Translations under genes and position numbers: made by a program | Shown here: piece by piece, positions 53,587 to 62,229 of the stretch | Layout of the letters: every line of letters begins with the position of its first letter | Numbering within the stretch: position 1 is the first letter of the stretch | Notes under the pieces: model-generated | What the model was told of the DNA's origin: nothing | The model's input: the letters and a program-made list of their open reading frames with translations, nothing else | The model's database searches: none | Origin: Lentilactobacillus sunkii DSM 19904 | GTDB lineage: Bacteria > Bacillota > Bacilli > Lactobacillales > Lactobacillaceae | Direction of reading: 5' to 3' | Assembly (NCBI RefSeq): GCF_001435575.1 | Contig: NZ_AZEA01000007.1 | Coordinates: 1 to 64,000, forward strand | Length of the DNA: 64,000 nt

Positions 53587-54549
53587 ATGAGTGAAGTTAT
53601 TACAGTTGGTGAACCCGTTGTTACCTTTGCATCTCAGGATGCAGACAAATCATTGGCCGACGCCCGATACTGGCGAAAAATTCTCGGTGGCGCTGAGTTA
53701 AATGTTGCCATTGGGGTTAAACGACTGGGCCATTCGGTTGAATATATTTCTCGAGTCGGCCAGGATCCACTTGGCGATTACGCCATTAAACGGATCGCAA
53801 GTCACAGCGTCGGCAGTAAATATATCTCAAGAGATCCACAATATTGGACTGGCCATCAATTGAAACAGTTGGTTACCAAGGGCGATCCGCTCACCTTCAA
53901 TTACCGGACGAATTCAGCGGCGTCACATCTGACCAGTGAAATTATGGATCAGGTGGATTTGGACGGTGTTAAAATTGCCCATATGTCAGGGATTTTCCCA
54001 GCTATTTCAGATACTGCCGAGAAATCATTCCGTTCATTATTGAAGCGACTGGTTGATAAAGATATTCTGACGACTTTCGATCCCAACCTGCGTCCAGGAC
54101 TTTGGAGCAGTCAGGAAAAGATGATCAGCACAATCAATGAATTAGCGGGTTCAGCAAATATCGTTTTACCAGGGGTTGAAGAAGGTAAAATTTTGATGGG
54201 TTCAGACGACCCTGAAAAGATTGCCGACTTTTACCTCAAGGGTGAAAGAACCGATACGGTCTGTGTTAAAATTGGTCCTGCCGGAGTTTACGTTAAGACT
54301 AAAGATGGTGACAGTTATACGGTTAACGGCTTCAAGGTTGATAAGGTTGTTGACACTGTGGGTGCAGGGGATGGCTTTGCACTTGGCGTTATCACAGCTT
54401 TACTTGAAGGCAAACCAATGAAGTCAGCGGTCTTAAGAGGAAACGCTGTTGGTGCCCTTCAGGTTCAAACACCTGGTGATAATGACGGCTACCCAACTCC
54501 GGACGAATTGAAAGCATTTTATGAAAAAGAAGGAGTATCCGAAGACTAA
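53587..54549 (+). CDS. PfkB-family sugar kinase (KDG-kinase-like)
   Basis: 320 residues. LGGAELNVAIGVKRLGHSVEYISRVGQDPLGDY is the PfkB N-terminal pattern. FDPNLRPGLW is typical of 2-keto-3-deoxygluconate kinase-like members. DTVGAGDGFALG holds the catalytic Asp and anion hole. It phosphorylates a ketose or keto-acid with ATP. GAGG precedes the ATG. Its stop overlaps the HPS-like start (TAATG). Confidence 0.9.
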   Translation: MSEVITVGEPVVTFASQDADKSLADARYWRKILGGAELNVAIGVKRLGHSVEYISRVGQDPLGDYAIKRIASHSVGSKYISRDPQYWTGHQLKQLVTKGDPLTFNYRTNSAASHLTSEIMDQVDLDGVKIAHMSGIFPAISDTAEKSFRSLLKRLVDKDILTTFDPNLRPGLWSSQEKMISTINELAGSANIVLPGVEEGKILMGSDDPEKIADFYLKGERTDTVCVKIGPAGVYVKTKDGDSYTVNGFKVDKVVDTVGAGDGFALGVITALLEGKPMKSAVLRGNAVGALQVQTPGDNDGYPTPDELKAFYEKEGVSED

Positions 54550-55175
54550 TGAAATTACAAGCTGCAATTGACCGAGTATCACTCGGTGAAGCAATTACTT
54601 TGGCTCACAAATTAGATGGTATCGCTGATGTGATCGAATTTGGAACATCACTTGTGAAGGACTACGGTCTCTACATGATCAAGGAAAATCCAGTTAATCT
54701 GAAGCATTCAAAATTGTTGTTGGATCTGAAGACGATCGACGAAGGCCCTTACGAATTTGAAAAAGGGTTTGAAGCTAACGGTGATATCCTGACTGTGATG
54801 GCCGGGTCCTCATATGACACTATCAGTAAGGTTTATGATATTACCGAGAAGCATAACAAGGAAATGCTGATTGATCTGCTGGAAGTTGAAGACGACAAGA
54901 TTAAGGAAATTGCCAATTTCGACAATGCCATTTATGGCTTGCATCATTCAAAGGATGCTGAAGGCAAATTTGACGCAATCAGTGCGACTGCTGATTTCCA
55001 TCAGAAGTTCCCAGCAATCAAGCGGGTCGCAGTTGCCGGTGGAATTGACCTTGCCCAGGCTAAAGGATTGGCCAAGCAGGGAATCGCTGACACCGTAATC
55101 GTTGGCGGTAAGATTGCCGGCACCGATGATCCGATTAAGGCAGCTAAAGAGTTCAAGGAGGCAATGACGCTATAA
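54549..55175 (+). CDS. 3-hexulose-6-phosphate synthase / 3-keto-gulonate-6-P decarboxylase-like enzyme
   Basis: 208 residues of the OMP-decarboxylase suprafamily. LQAAIDRVSLGEAITLA, IEFGTSLVKDYG, LLLDLKTIDEG (DxKxxD metal motif), VAVAGGIDLAQAK and VIVGGKIAGTDDP align with HPS. The segment usually H-T-G-x-D in HPS reads LHHSKDA here, closer to the YHRSRDA of KGPDC, so the reaction is ambiguous: formaldehyde aldol chemistry on ribulose-5-P or a beta-decarboxylation. Translationally coupled to the kinase and the PHI gene. Confidence 0.8.
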   Translation: MKLQAAIDRVSLGEAITLAHKLDGIADVIEFGTSLVKDYGLYMIKENPVNLKHSKLLLDLKTIDEGPYEFEKGFEANGDILTVMAGSSYDTISKVYDITEKHNKEMLIDLLEVEDDKIKEIANFDNAIYGLHHSKDAEGKFDAISATADFHQKFPAIKRVAVAGGIDLAQAKGLAKQGIADTVIVGGKIAGTDDPIKAAKEFKEAMTL

Positions 55176-55717
55176 TGACATTAATTAATGATGTAATGCA
55201 TGAAGTCAATGAAGTCATGGGTCTGGTTAAAGAAGATCAGATTGATGATGCAGAAAAAGTGATTCAAAAGGATCGCCGAATCTTTGTTTTGGGTGCCGGC
55301 CGTTCAGGCTTGATGGCCAAGGGATTTGCAATGCGTTTGATGCACATTGGCTATACTGTCTTTGTAATTGGCGAAACCATTACCCCGTCCGTTCAAAAAG
55401 GTGATGTGTTGGTATCCGTATCTGGGTCTGGTAAGACCGGTATGGTTCTTGAACCAACTGAAAAGGCCAAGGCTGACGGTGTGAAGATCGTTTCTATCAC
55501 AAGCAACGCTGAATCACCATTGGCTAAGTTGGGGGATGCGGTTATCGTTGTTCCCGGCGCAACCAAAGCTGGTGATGGCGTGAAGTCCATCCAGTTATTG
55601 AGTACGCTGTTTGACCAAAGTGTTCACATTACTTTGGATGTGTTGGCTTTGAAGCTCAGCCGGCGTGACCATGTTTCAAATGATTCTGCCAAGGCAGCTC
55701 ACAGCAACATGGAATAG
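55175..55717 (+). CDS. 6-phospho-3-hexuloisomerase (SIS domain)
   Basis: 180 residues. FVLGAGRSGLMAKGFAMRLMHIGYTVFVIGETITPS is the diagnostic PHI start. LVSVSGSGKTGM is the phosphate loop and IQLLSTLFDQSVHITLDVL the active-site helix. It interconverts 3-hexulose-6-P and fructose-6-P. It overlaps the HPS-like stop by one base. With HPS this would be the ribulose monophosphate module, here inside a sugar-use operon. Confidence 0.92.
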   Translation: MTLINDVMHEVNEVMGLVKEDQIDDAEKVIQKDRRIFVLGAGRSGLMAKGFAMRLMHIGYTVFVIGETITPSVQKGDVLVSVSGSGKTGMVLEPTEKAKADGVKIVSITSNAESPLAKLGDAVIVVPGATKAGDGVKSIQLLSTLFDQSVHITLDVLALKLSRRDHVSNDSAKAAHSNME

Positions 55718-55903
55718 ATTTATGCGAATTGTAGCGTAAACGACAGGCCTTGTCCTTTAAGTAGAAAATTCTATTTGTGGGGATGCGGTCTGTTTTGGTT
55801 TGAAAGATGTTTGTGTAATTGTCACATTATGGTAAATTATTGTTATGGGTAATGTCGAATTAATAAAATTTTTACCCGAGTAAATTTGAATTGGGGAAAA
55901 GCG

Positions 55904-56902
55904 ATGGAGAAGAAGACACAAAAACATGGTAAGTCAGTTGTTAAGATGCGCGATGTTGCTGCGTTGGCCAATGTGTCGATTGCAACGGTCTCACGCTATC
56001 TTAACGGTAACCTGGATCGAATGTCTGCGGATACCGCCGACCGAGTAGCTGATGCCATTGATAAATTAAACTATGTCCCCAACTCCGCTGCCAGACAGAT
56101 GGTGAAGAAATCATCCGGACTGGTTGCGGTGGTTGCCGGAAATATTGATGATTTCTTTTCTACCGAGATGTTCAAAGGGATCAATGCCATGCTTGAAAGT
56201 AAAGGCTACATTGGTGTTTTGTTCGACTCCAATTCAGATTTAGACCGGGAAAAACATTTGATGCAGATCGTTAGTAATCAGTATTTTGATGGCGCAATTC
56301 TTCAGCCATACAATACTGTCCAAGTGATTCGGGAGACAATCAAGCGACCAATGCCGATCGTGATGGCTGACCGTGAAATCGAACAGTCACCATGGCCGCA
56401 GGTGGTCACAAACAACTATGAAGTGGCGCGTCAGGCAACTCAATACTACAAAGATAAAGGTTTTAAACGGGTCATCATGATCACGTCCAGTCTGTCGATG
56501 GCTGCCAACCGGCGGGATCGATATTATGGTATTCAGTCGGTTATTAACAATATTGATGTGCTGGAAGTTTCAGAAAAGTCGTACAACCATAAAAAGGTGC
56601 TGGAACAATTGACCACCTTGATTAACGGCTCTCAAGAAGACACCTTGATTTTTGCCTTGAAGGAACGCTGGCTGACGGAATTTATTCCCCGTCTTTTCTA
56701 TATGGGTCTAATTGATAACGATCACGTTGCCGTTACTGGATTTTCCGATACTGGAACCGCTCAGTATATCGATGCCAAGACGAAGCTGATTGCCCAAAAT
56801 CCTTACCTGATTGGTGCCAGTTCTGGCGAAATCATGTTGAACATGCTTGAAGGCAAGCATCGGGATCCAGAAAAAATTGTGGTACCGGCGAAGTTTGGTT
56901 AA
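55904..56902 (+). CDS. LacI-family transcriptional regulator
   Basis: About 332 residues. The HTH is MRDVAALANVSIATVSRYLNG, with hinge helix YVPNSAARQMVKKSSG. A periplasmic-binding-like ligand domain follows, ending VAVTGFSDTGTAQYI and EKIVVPAKF. I choose ATG 55904 (GGGGA 7 bases upstream) over the TTG at 55886. It sits right after the HPS/PHI genes and before an aldo/keto reductase, and is probably the local repressor binding the GGAAAACGTTTACC-type sites. Confidence 0.9.
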   Translation: MEKKTQKHGKSVVKMRDVAALANVSIATVSRYLNGNLDRMSADTADRVADAIDKLNYVPNSAARQMVKKSSGLVAVVAGNIDDFFSTEMFKGINAMLESKGYIGVLFDSNSDLDREKHLMQIVSNQYFDGAILQPYNTVQVIRETIKRPMPIVMADREIEQSPWPQVVTNNYEVARQATQYYKDKGFKRVIMITSSLSMAANRRDRYYGIQSVINNIDVLEVSEKSYNHKKVLEQLTTLINGSQEDTLIFALKERWLTEFIPRLFYMGLIDNDHVAVTGFSDTGTAQYIDAKTKLIAQNPYLIGASSGEIMLNMLEGKHRDPEKIVVPAKFG

Positions 56903-56944
56903 CGATTGAAATGATTTATAGTTACTAAAAATGGAGGCACAATC

Positions 56945-57937
56945 ATGGTATATTCAGCATCCAAAGATCGTTACGATAAAGTACCAATTAGAAGAGTCGG
57001 GCATACCGGCCTGCAGCTGCCAATCCTTTCATTGGGATTGTGGCGGGGGTTTGGCAGTCTAGCTGATTATGATAATTCCAGAAAGACTGTTTTGACAGCC
57101 TTTGATAACGGCATTTTCCATTTTGACTTGGCGAACAACTACGGTCCTGAACCCGGAACTGCTGAAGAAACTTTTGGCCGAATCATGGATCAGGATTTAC
57201 GACCATATCGGGATGAATTAATTGTGACCACTAAGGCTGGCTTCAATATGGGACCGGGCCCTTATGGGGTGTTTAATTCTAAGAAGACCCTGGTTTCCAG
57301 CCTGGACCAAAGCTTGAAACGGATGCATTTGGATTACGTCGACATTTTCTATTCACATCGACCAGATCCAGTTATCAAGTTTGAAGAGACCGCTGACGCA
57401 TTGGCAGGAATCGTTCGAAGTGGTAAAGCATTGTACATCGGAATTTCTAATTACAGTACTGATGAAACCAAGAAGATGGCCAAACTACTGGCAGAACGTC
57501 ATGTGCCGGTGATGCTCAATCAGTTCTCGTATAACATGCTGAACCAGGAAGCCGAAACAACCGGCTTGGTTGATGAAATGGCCAAGCTGGATGCCGGTCT
57601 GGTTGCTTATGGACCACTGGCAGAAGGCTTGCTGTCAGATCGATATCTGAATGGTATTCCGGATACCTTCCCAGTTCATCGAACCAACAAGTTCCTATTC
57701 GATAAAGGCAGCGACAAGCTGGTTGAAAAGTTGAACCAGTTAAACAAGATTGCCGAGAATCGTGGTCAGACTTTGGCACAAATGTCATTGGCATGGCTGC
57801 TTAAGAACCCGACAGTAACCAGCGTAATTCTTGGAACATCACATGCAAATCATTTGCTGGATAACTTGAAGGTTGTTGATAATCTTGAGTTATCTGATGA
57901 TGAGTTGACTGCGATTGATGGGATTATTAACGGATAG
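56945..57937 (+). CDS. Aldo/keto reductase (YghZ/Kv-beta-like)
   Basis: 330 residues. The tetrad is Asp in FHFDLANNYG, Tyr in NNYG, Lys in VTTKAGFNMG and His in FYSHRPD. The insert GPGPYGVFNSKKTLV is typical of L-glyceraldehyde-3-phosphate reductase-like AKRs. The C-terminus has QTLAQMSLAWLLKNPTVTSVILGTS. NADPH-dependent reduction of an aldehyde or keto-sugar is expected. Last gene of the LacI-linked cluster; a terminator follows. Confidence 0.9.
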   Translation: MVYSASKDRYDKVPIRRVGHTGLQLPILSLGLWRGFGSLADYDNSRKTVLTAFDNGIFHFDLANNYGPEPGTAEETFGRIMDQDLRPYRDELIVTTKAGFNMGPGPYGVFNSKKTLVSSLDQSLKRMHLDYVDIFYSHRPDPVIKFEETADALAGIVRSGKALYIGISNYSTDETKKMAKLLAERHVPVMLNQFSYNMLNQEAETTGLVDEMAKLDAGLVAYGPLAEGLLSDRYLNGIPDTFPVHRTNKFLFDKGSDKLVEKLNQLNKIAENRGQTLAQMSLAWLLKNPTVTSVILGTSHANHLLDNLKVVDNLELSDDELTAIDGIING

Positions 57938-57950
57938 TTTTATGTATGGT

Positions 57951-57983
57951 AAAGGGAATCTCTCGGGTGAGGGATTCCCTTTT
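57951..57983 (+). terminator. Terminator of the AKR gene
   Basis: The stem AAAGGGAATC/GATTCCCTTT, with an inner CTC/GAG, is followed by TTTT. Confidence 0.85.
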
Positions 57984-58078
57984 GCGTTTGTAATAGTAAA
58001 CAACACTTTTAATGGTTTAATCCAAGTGTATGATATAATATAAATGAATACAACGTGAATACATTGGAGGGATGATTT

Positions 58079-58291
58079 ATGAAAGTCAGAGAACAAGGTA
58101 ACTCGCTTGTGGTCACAGTCCCTAAAAAGTTTGGTATTAAGTCCGGTACTGAAGTGATTGCTGTAAAAGGAAAGGATGGTTCATTTACTTATATTCCCAA
58201 GATGAAAAATCCGTTTACTGATAAAAATGTTCACTTTGAACATGACCATGAAGAATTTGACGACGATACTACAGGACGGGAAGAAATATGA
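58079..58291 (+). CDS. mazE: MazE/AbrB-family antitoxin
   Basis: 70 residues. MKVREQGNSLVVTVPKKFGI is the swapped-hairpin DNA-binding domain. An acidic C-terminus (EHDHEEFDDDTTGREEI) would wrap the toxin. GGAGGG lies 8 bases before the ATG, and TATAAT (58034-58039) upstream suggests its own promoter. It overlaps mazF by 4 bases. Confidence 0.9.
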   Translation: MKVREQGNSLVVTVPKKFGIKSGTEVIAVKGKDGSFTYIPKMKNPFTDKNVHFEHDHEEFDDDTTGREEI

Positions 58292-58677
58292 CTGAATTTG
58301 AATACGCATACCATGGCTATACCCCTGAACAGGCTGATTTAATCTGGGCCACATTTGATCCGCAAGCAGGTAGAGAAATTCAAAAGAGGCGGCCGGCATT
58401 AGTCGTGAGCTCAACTGAATATAATAAAAAGACCGGATTTGTTCAAATTTGTCCCATTACGAGTAAAATTCGAAATCATCCTGGTTTTTTTGATGTGCAT
58501 GAAAAAGATGGTATCAATGGTCAAGTGAATGCTATTCAGCTAAGATCAATTGATTTTCTTTCACCCTGTAGAAACATTGAGAAGATTGGTGAGCTACCTT
58601 TGGATACTTTTGGAGAAGTCGCTCAATTTATTACGTACATTTTTAATTTTGATAATATTATTGAATCGGGAGAATAA
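58288..58677 (+). CDS. mazF: MazF/PemK-family mRNA interferase toxin
   Basis: 129 residues. LIWATFDPQAGREIQKRRPALVVSS holds the catalytic Arg loop. ICPITSKIRNHPGF has the conserved Thr/Ser, and GQVNAIQLRSIDF is the third block. It is a sequence-specific ribonuclease neutralised by the upstream MazE. The pair is complete and appears intact. Confidence 0.93.
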   Translation: MTEFEYAYHGYTPEQADLIWATFDPQAGREIQKRRPALVVSSTEYNKKTGFVQICPITSKIRNHPGFFDVHEKDGINGQVNAIQLRSIDFLSPCRNIEKIGELPLDTFGEVAQFITYIFNFDNIIESGE

Positions 58678-58773
58678 GCACTTTAAAACACTTAGAAGTT
58701 ATAATATGGGTAGTTAATCGTATATTGATTATTGTTTGACGTTACAGCCTTTGACTATATGGAGGATAATTTG

Positions 58774-59517
58774 ATGACATCAAATTCACTGATTATTAAA
58801 CTAGTTGATAAGCGGCACCTGCATCAGTTCCTGAAGGTTGGAGAATTACATTTTGGAACAACTGTTCAATATCAAGAAATTGAAAATAGTGGTAAGAACT
58901 GTGGAATTGGCGATCGACTAGAAGGGGACTATGATCCAATTATTAAGACCACGGGTATATTGAAAAGAACCGTGAATTTTCCTAAAAAGCTTCATTTTTT
59001 TCGACCAGCAAATATTTTTTGCACAACCCAACTGAGACCGGGAATAGAAACTAACGAGTTTATTAAGCCTGAAGTAATCAAGGGTCTTTATGAGTCATTG
59101 ATGTCGGATACTAATTATCCCAAACAAATTGTGTTGTTCAAAGACTATAATGTTATTCACAGTAGAATTGTAAATAAGCTACAGACAATATTTGTTGAAT
59201 CCGGATCAGAACACATGGAAGGTCCAGTAATTTATAGTAATGTGCGTGCTATTGATGCCGAGCTTTTAGGCCAAAAGTTAAATCCTCGTGAGCCTAGAAT
59301 GAAATCGGCAGTGTCGACAATTAACTTAGTTAAAGATCGGAAGTTTGAGATCGAGAAAGAATATCGCTATGTCTTATTTCCATCAGAGGGAATGAAACAA
59401 CGGCTTCAAAAACATCATAATAATATTTATATCGGAAATCTTGAAGATCAAGCAGTTTTGATCGACTCCGTAGATGAACTTCAAAGTTCAATTCAGATTA
59501 CATTTGGATATCAATGA
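58774..59517 (+). CDS. Uncharacterised protein, possibly DUF2971-like
   Basis: 247 residues. HLHQFLKVGELHFGTTVQYQ and GIGDRLEGDYDPI at the N-terminus, and FEIEKEYRYVLFPSEG near the C-terminus. The pattern (a small fold with GELxF...YF..E..GD..EG and late EKEYR) recalls DUF2971-type proteins of accessory regions, but this is by eye. I choose ATG 58774, 8 bases after GGAGG. AT-rich, next to MazEF, so probably acquired. Function unknown. Confidence 0.7.
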   Translation: MTSNSLIIKLVDKRHLHQFLKVGELHFGTTVQYQEIENSGKNCGIGDRLEGDYDPIIKTTGILKRTVNFPKKLHFFRPANIFCTTQLRPGIETNEFIKPEVIKGLYESLMSDTNYPKQIVLFKDYNVIHSRIVNKLQTIFVESGSEHMEGPVIYSNVRAIDAELLGQKLNPREPRMKSAVSTINLVKDRKFEIEKEYRYVLFPSEGMKQRLQKHHNNIYIGNLEDQAVLIDSVDELQSSIQITFGYQ

Positions 59518-59674
59518 TAGTGAATTGGTTTTTATTCATATTATGATGTAAGGTGATGTGAAAATTGGAGAACAAAACTCTTCTTTAATTTGTTAATGTT
59601 ACAAACGTGCAAATCCTTTTTGTATCCCTAACGTATTAGACATACAAGTATTTTATGAAAGAGGTTAATTAATC

Positions 59675-59926
59675 ATGGTAGTCAGTATTTTCGACAGCAT
59701 CCCCATGAAGCAGCTCAACAAAGATGACGTTAAGTTCGACGTCTTGGGAGCAATCGACAAAATTCAAATCAGTGAAGGCAAGCCGCCGTTCTTGTATATG
59801 ATTGATACGTTTGAAATTAATGGTTATCGCAACGGTGGATATGAATTCTTTGCCGTTTTGAAAGATGGGTATTCGAAGGATGATCTTTCCGAGCAGTTCT
59901 CGAAGAATGCTCATGAGAATGATTAG
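59675..59926 (+). CDS. Small conserved-looking protein, unknown function
   Basis: 83 residues, acidic, no membrane segment or signal peptide. MKQLNKDDVKFDVLGAIDKI and FLYMIDTFEINGYRNGGYEF are the most regular parts. AAAGAGG lies 12 bases before the ATG. A long antisense frame exists over the same DNA, but it lacks a good ribosome binding site. No family recognised. Confidence 0.6.
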   Translation: MVVSIFDSIPMKQLNKDDVKFDVLGAIDKIQISEGKPPFLYMIDTFEINGYRNGGYEFFAVLKDGYSKDDLSEQFSKNAHEND

Positions 59927-59972
59927 TTGTCGTTGATGATTAACAGATTTTTCTAAGCAGTTGAAAAGTAAT

Positions 59973-60000
59973 CAAAAGCCACTCAATTGAGTGGCTTTTG
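59973..60000. terminator. 28-base perfect palindrome terminator
   Basis: CAAAAGCCACTCAA followed by its exact reverse complement. The T run on the right and A run on the left allow termination in both directions. The following 60001-60206 is AT-rich with no visible gene. Confidence 0.8.
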
Positions 60001-60206
60001 ATTCGAAAAGTTTAATTTTCTTTAAAATATTGTTGTTTAAATTATATGCTGCAATTATTTCTGATTGTTGAATCTGTAAAGATGCACCCAAAAAGGGAGT
60101 GTGATTTACCATAAATAATTATATGTTTTACCCCATTAACTATAATTATACGCCTTTTAATTAATCGAAAAAAAGCGTATAAATATCCATATTAGAGGTG
60201 ATGATT

Positions 60207-60653
60207 ATGAAACGGAAAGACAAAGTTATTACTATAAAATTTAATGGTACCTTAAATGTTGCTGGGCTGGATAATAATTTTTCCATTGTAAACCAGGATG
60301 GAGTTAATGAAATCTTTCGGGAGATTATTCAAAATATTGTTCGTTTTAATACAAATGTGTCTGCTGATCCCTCTTTAACGAATGGTTCGCCAACTATCTC
60401 AACTCCAACCTTTTCAAGCAGTTCGTCTACTTCAAGCTTATTTGAGATTATCAAAAGTCCTACAAAGTTGAAAACTGGTTTTTACACTCAGAAAAGAGGG
60501 TATGCTCCGAATTCTCGGGACATTCAAATGCGTGAAGTATGTAGGAGCATTATGCGTTCTTTGGTTACCAGTCCTCCAACCCCAGTGAAAAAAATAGTAA
60601 ATGATATGGGAATTTCTAATACCACAGTCTATAGAATTAAGAACAACATGTAG
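60207..60653 (+). CDS. Unknown small protein with C-terminal HTH
   Basis: About 148 residues: an N-terminal part starting MKRKDKVITIKFNGTLNVAG, a Ser/Thr/Pro-rich linker, then a basic segment (YTQKRGYAPNSRDIQMREVC) and a C-terminal helix-turn-helix PVKKIVNDMGISNTTVYRIK resembling a resolvase/Hin-type HTH. The frame ends almost at the HTH, as in serine recombinases, but no catalytic domain is present. I choose ATG 60207, 8 bases after GAGG. AT-rich and isolated. Possibly a regulator. Confidence 0.6.
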   Translation: MKRKDKVITIKFNGTLNVAGLDNNFSIVNQDGVNEIFREIIQNIVRFNTNVSADPSLTNGSPTISTPTFSSSSSTSSLFEIIKSPTKLKTGFYTQKRGYAPNSRDIQMREVCRSIMRSLVTSPPTPVKKIVNDMGISNTTVYRIKNNM

Positions 60654-60741
60654 CATCGAGAAACTAACTTTTAGAAAAAAACGGCAGAATTATGATGCAG
60701 TGTTCTGTCATCTACATAGAAATCTTATTGTTCATTCAAGT

Positions 60742-61098
60742 TTAATCTGAATATCTAAACCAATTGTTGCTATTGGTTCTGGCATAAAATAAACGTGAAC
60801 CATGACCATTAACATACAGCATATATCCATCTTTACCCATGTGGTAGAAAGGGCCGACGTGAATCACTTGTCCACGATGCAGTACAATACTTCTTCCTAA
60901 ACGGGATGTAGCAAAGGACTTTCCCCAAATCCAGTGATAAACACGGATTCGATGAGTGACATATGCTCGTTTGGCTGAACTAGCTTCAACTTGAGTATCT
61001 TGATTGAATTGCGAATCATTAATTGAAATGGCCATGAATCCTAGGGATAGTCCGATTAATAGGCTTATTAAAACTCTTTGTACCTTTTTACTCTTCAA
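60742..61098 (-). CDS. Small secreted protein, SLAP/SH3-like
   Basis: About 118 residues: basic N-terminus, hydrophobic signal segment (RVLISLLIGLSLGFMAISI), cleavage near VEASSA-K, then a short beta-rich domain (HRIRVYHWIWGKSFATSRLG, GQVIHVGPFYHMGKDGYMLY, SRLFYARTNSNNWFRYSD). I take the TTG at 61098, 8 bases after GGAGG; a GTG at 61113 overlaps that site. Wall association is likely by analogy with lactobacillar surface modules. Confidence 0.65.
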   Translation of the reverse strand: MKSKKVQRVLISLLIGLSLGFMAISINDSQFNQDTQVEASSAKRAYVTHRIRVYHWIWGKSFATSRLGRSIVLHRGQVIHVGPFYHMGKDGYMLYVNGHGSRLFYARTNSNNWFRYSD

Positions 61099-61229
61099 GG
61101 TTATAACCTCCACAATTTTTTATGCTCATCTAGTATACCTTATAAATAACACAATCCCAGCATGTGTGTGCGTCTTTTTTCGTGGAATGCTTGCTCACCC
61201 CTAAGTTTTAAAATACCAGGTATCTTTAA

Positions 61230-61288
61230 TTGCATTTCACAAAGAATCTGCCATAATTAGACTGATTTTTGAATTGTAACCGTTTACA
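61230..61288 (+). promoter_or_regulatory. Promoter and perfect CcpA cre site of the 3HCDH-fdh operon
   Basis: -35 TTGCAT (61230-61235), 16-bp spacer, -10 CATAAT (61252-61257). TGTAACCGTTTACA (61275-61288) matches the cre consensus TGWAANCGNTNWCA at all positions and lies about 10-25 bases after the predicted start, a road-block position. Strong catabolite repression is expected. Confidence 0.8.
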
Positions 61289-61310
61289 TGTATACAAGGG
61301 GGATTTAACC

Positions 61311-62201
61311 ATGACTATCAAAAAGGTAACTGTTGCAGGCAGTGGGGTATTGGGGAGCCAGATTGCTTTTCAAAGTGCTTTTAAGGGATTTGACGTAACT
61401 GTCTATGACATTAATCAGGAAGCTGTCGACAAGGCTGAGGCCCGAATCAAGGGCTTACGTCACGCTTATCGCCACGACATTGCAGCGACCGATGAAGACT
61501 TTGATGCCGGCATTTCCAGATTATCATTTACCGACGATTTGGCTGATGCGGTTAAAGATGCCGACTTAGTGATTGAAGCAATTCCGGAAAATCCAGACAT
61601 CAAACACGATTTCTATAAGAAGCTCAGCACACTGGCACCAAAAGAAGCCATCTTCACCAGTAACTCGTCAACACTGGTTCCAAGCATGTTCGCCGCAGAT
61701 ACTGGTCGGCCCAAACAATTCTTGAACATGCATTTTTCCAACCAGGTCTGGCTGAACAACACCGCGGAAATCATGGGTTCACCGGAAACCGATCCCGACA
61801 TCTATAAAGAAATTGTTCAGTATGCTAGAGACATTGGCATGGTTCCAATCCAACTCAAGAAGGAGCAGCCGGGCTACATCCTCAACTCATTATTGATGCC
61901 GTTAAATGCCGCGGCAGGGATGCTTTGGCTGAAAGGAATTGCCGATCCTGAAATGATCGATCGGACCTGGATGGTTGCCACCGGCGCTCCTTGGGGACCA
62001 TTTGGCATTACCGATGCAGTTGGAATCCGAACATCCTACAACATTACTCTTGAAGCATTAGATGTTCACCCAGAGTTGAAACCGTTGGCGGATGCATTTA
62101 AAAAGATGCTTGATGAAGGCAAGTTGGGAATTGAGTCCGGTGAAGGATTCTACAAGTATCCAAACCCTGCATATAAGGATAAAAAGTTTACTGAAGTCTA
62201 A
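61311..62201 (+). CDS. 3-hydroxyacyl-CoA dehydrogenase-family NAD enzyme
   Basis: About 296 residues. The Rossmann motif is VAGSGVLGSQIAFQSAFKGF with acidic DIN (NAD). DADLVIEAIPEN follows. The catalytic His is in LNMHFSNQVWLNN, with Glu in TAEIMGS, and the C-terminal helical domain has GYILNSLLMPLNAAAGMLW. The family covers 3-hydroxybutyryl-CoA, L-gulonate and carnitine dehydrogenases, and this one could be any. I choose ATG 61311, after AAGGGGG. It is 28 bases from fdh, so the two probably cycle NADH. Confidence 0.85.
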   Translation: MTIKKVTVAGSGVLGSQIAFQSAFKGFDVTVYDINQEAVDKAEARIKGLRHAYRHDIAATDEDFDAGISRLSFTDDLADAVKDADLVIEAIPENPDIKHDFYKKLSTLAPKEAIFTSNSSTLVPSMFAADTGRPKQFLNMHFSNQVWLNNTAEIMGSPETDPDIYKEIVQYARDIGMVPIQLKKEQPGYILNSLLMPLNAAAGMLWLKGIADPEMIDRTWMVATGAPWGPFGITDAVGIRTSYNITLEALDVHPELKPLADAFKKMLDEGKLGIESGEGFYKYPNPAYKDKKFTEV

Positions 62202-62229
62202 CTGATTGATTATGAAAGGATCGCTCATT

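Noticed and set aside
59669-59914. Minus-strand 81-codon frame over the 59675 gene
   Set aside because: The plus-strand frame has the better ribosome binding site and composition.
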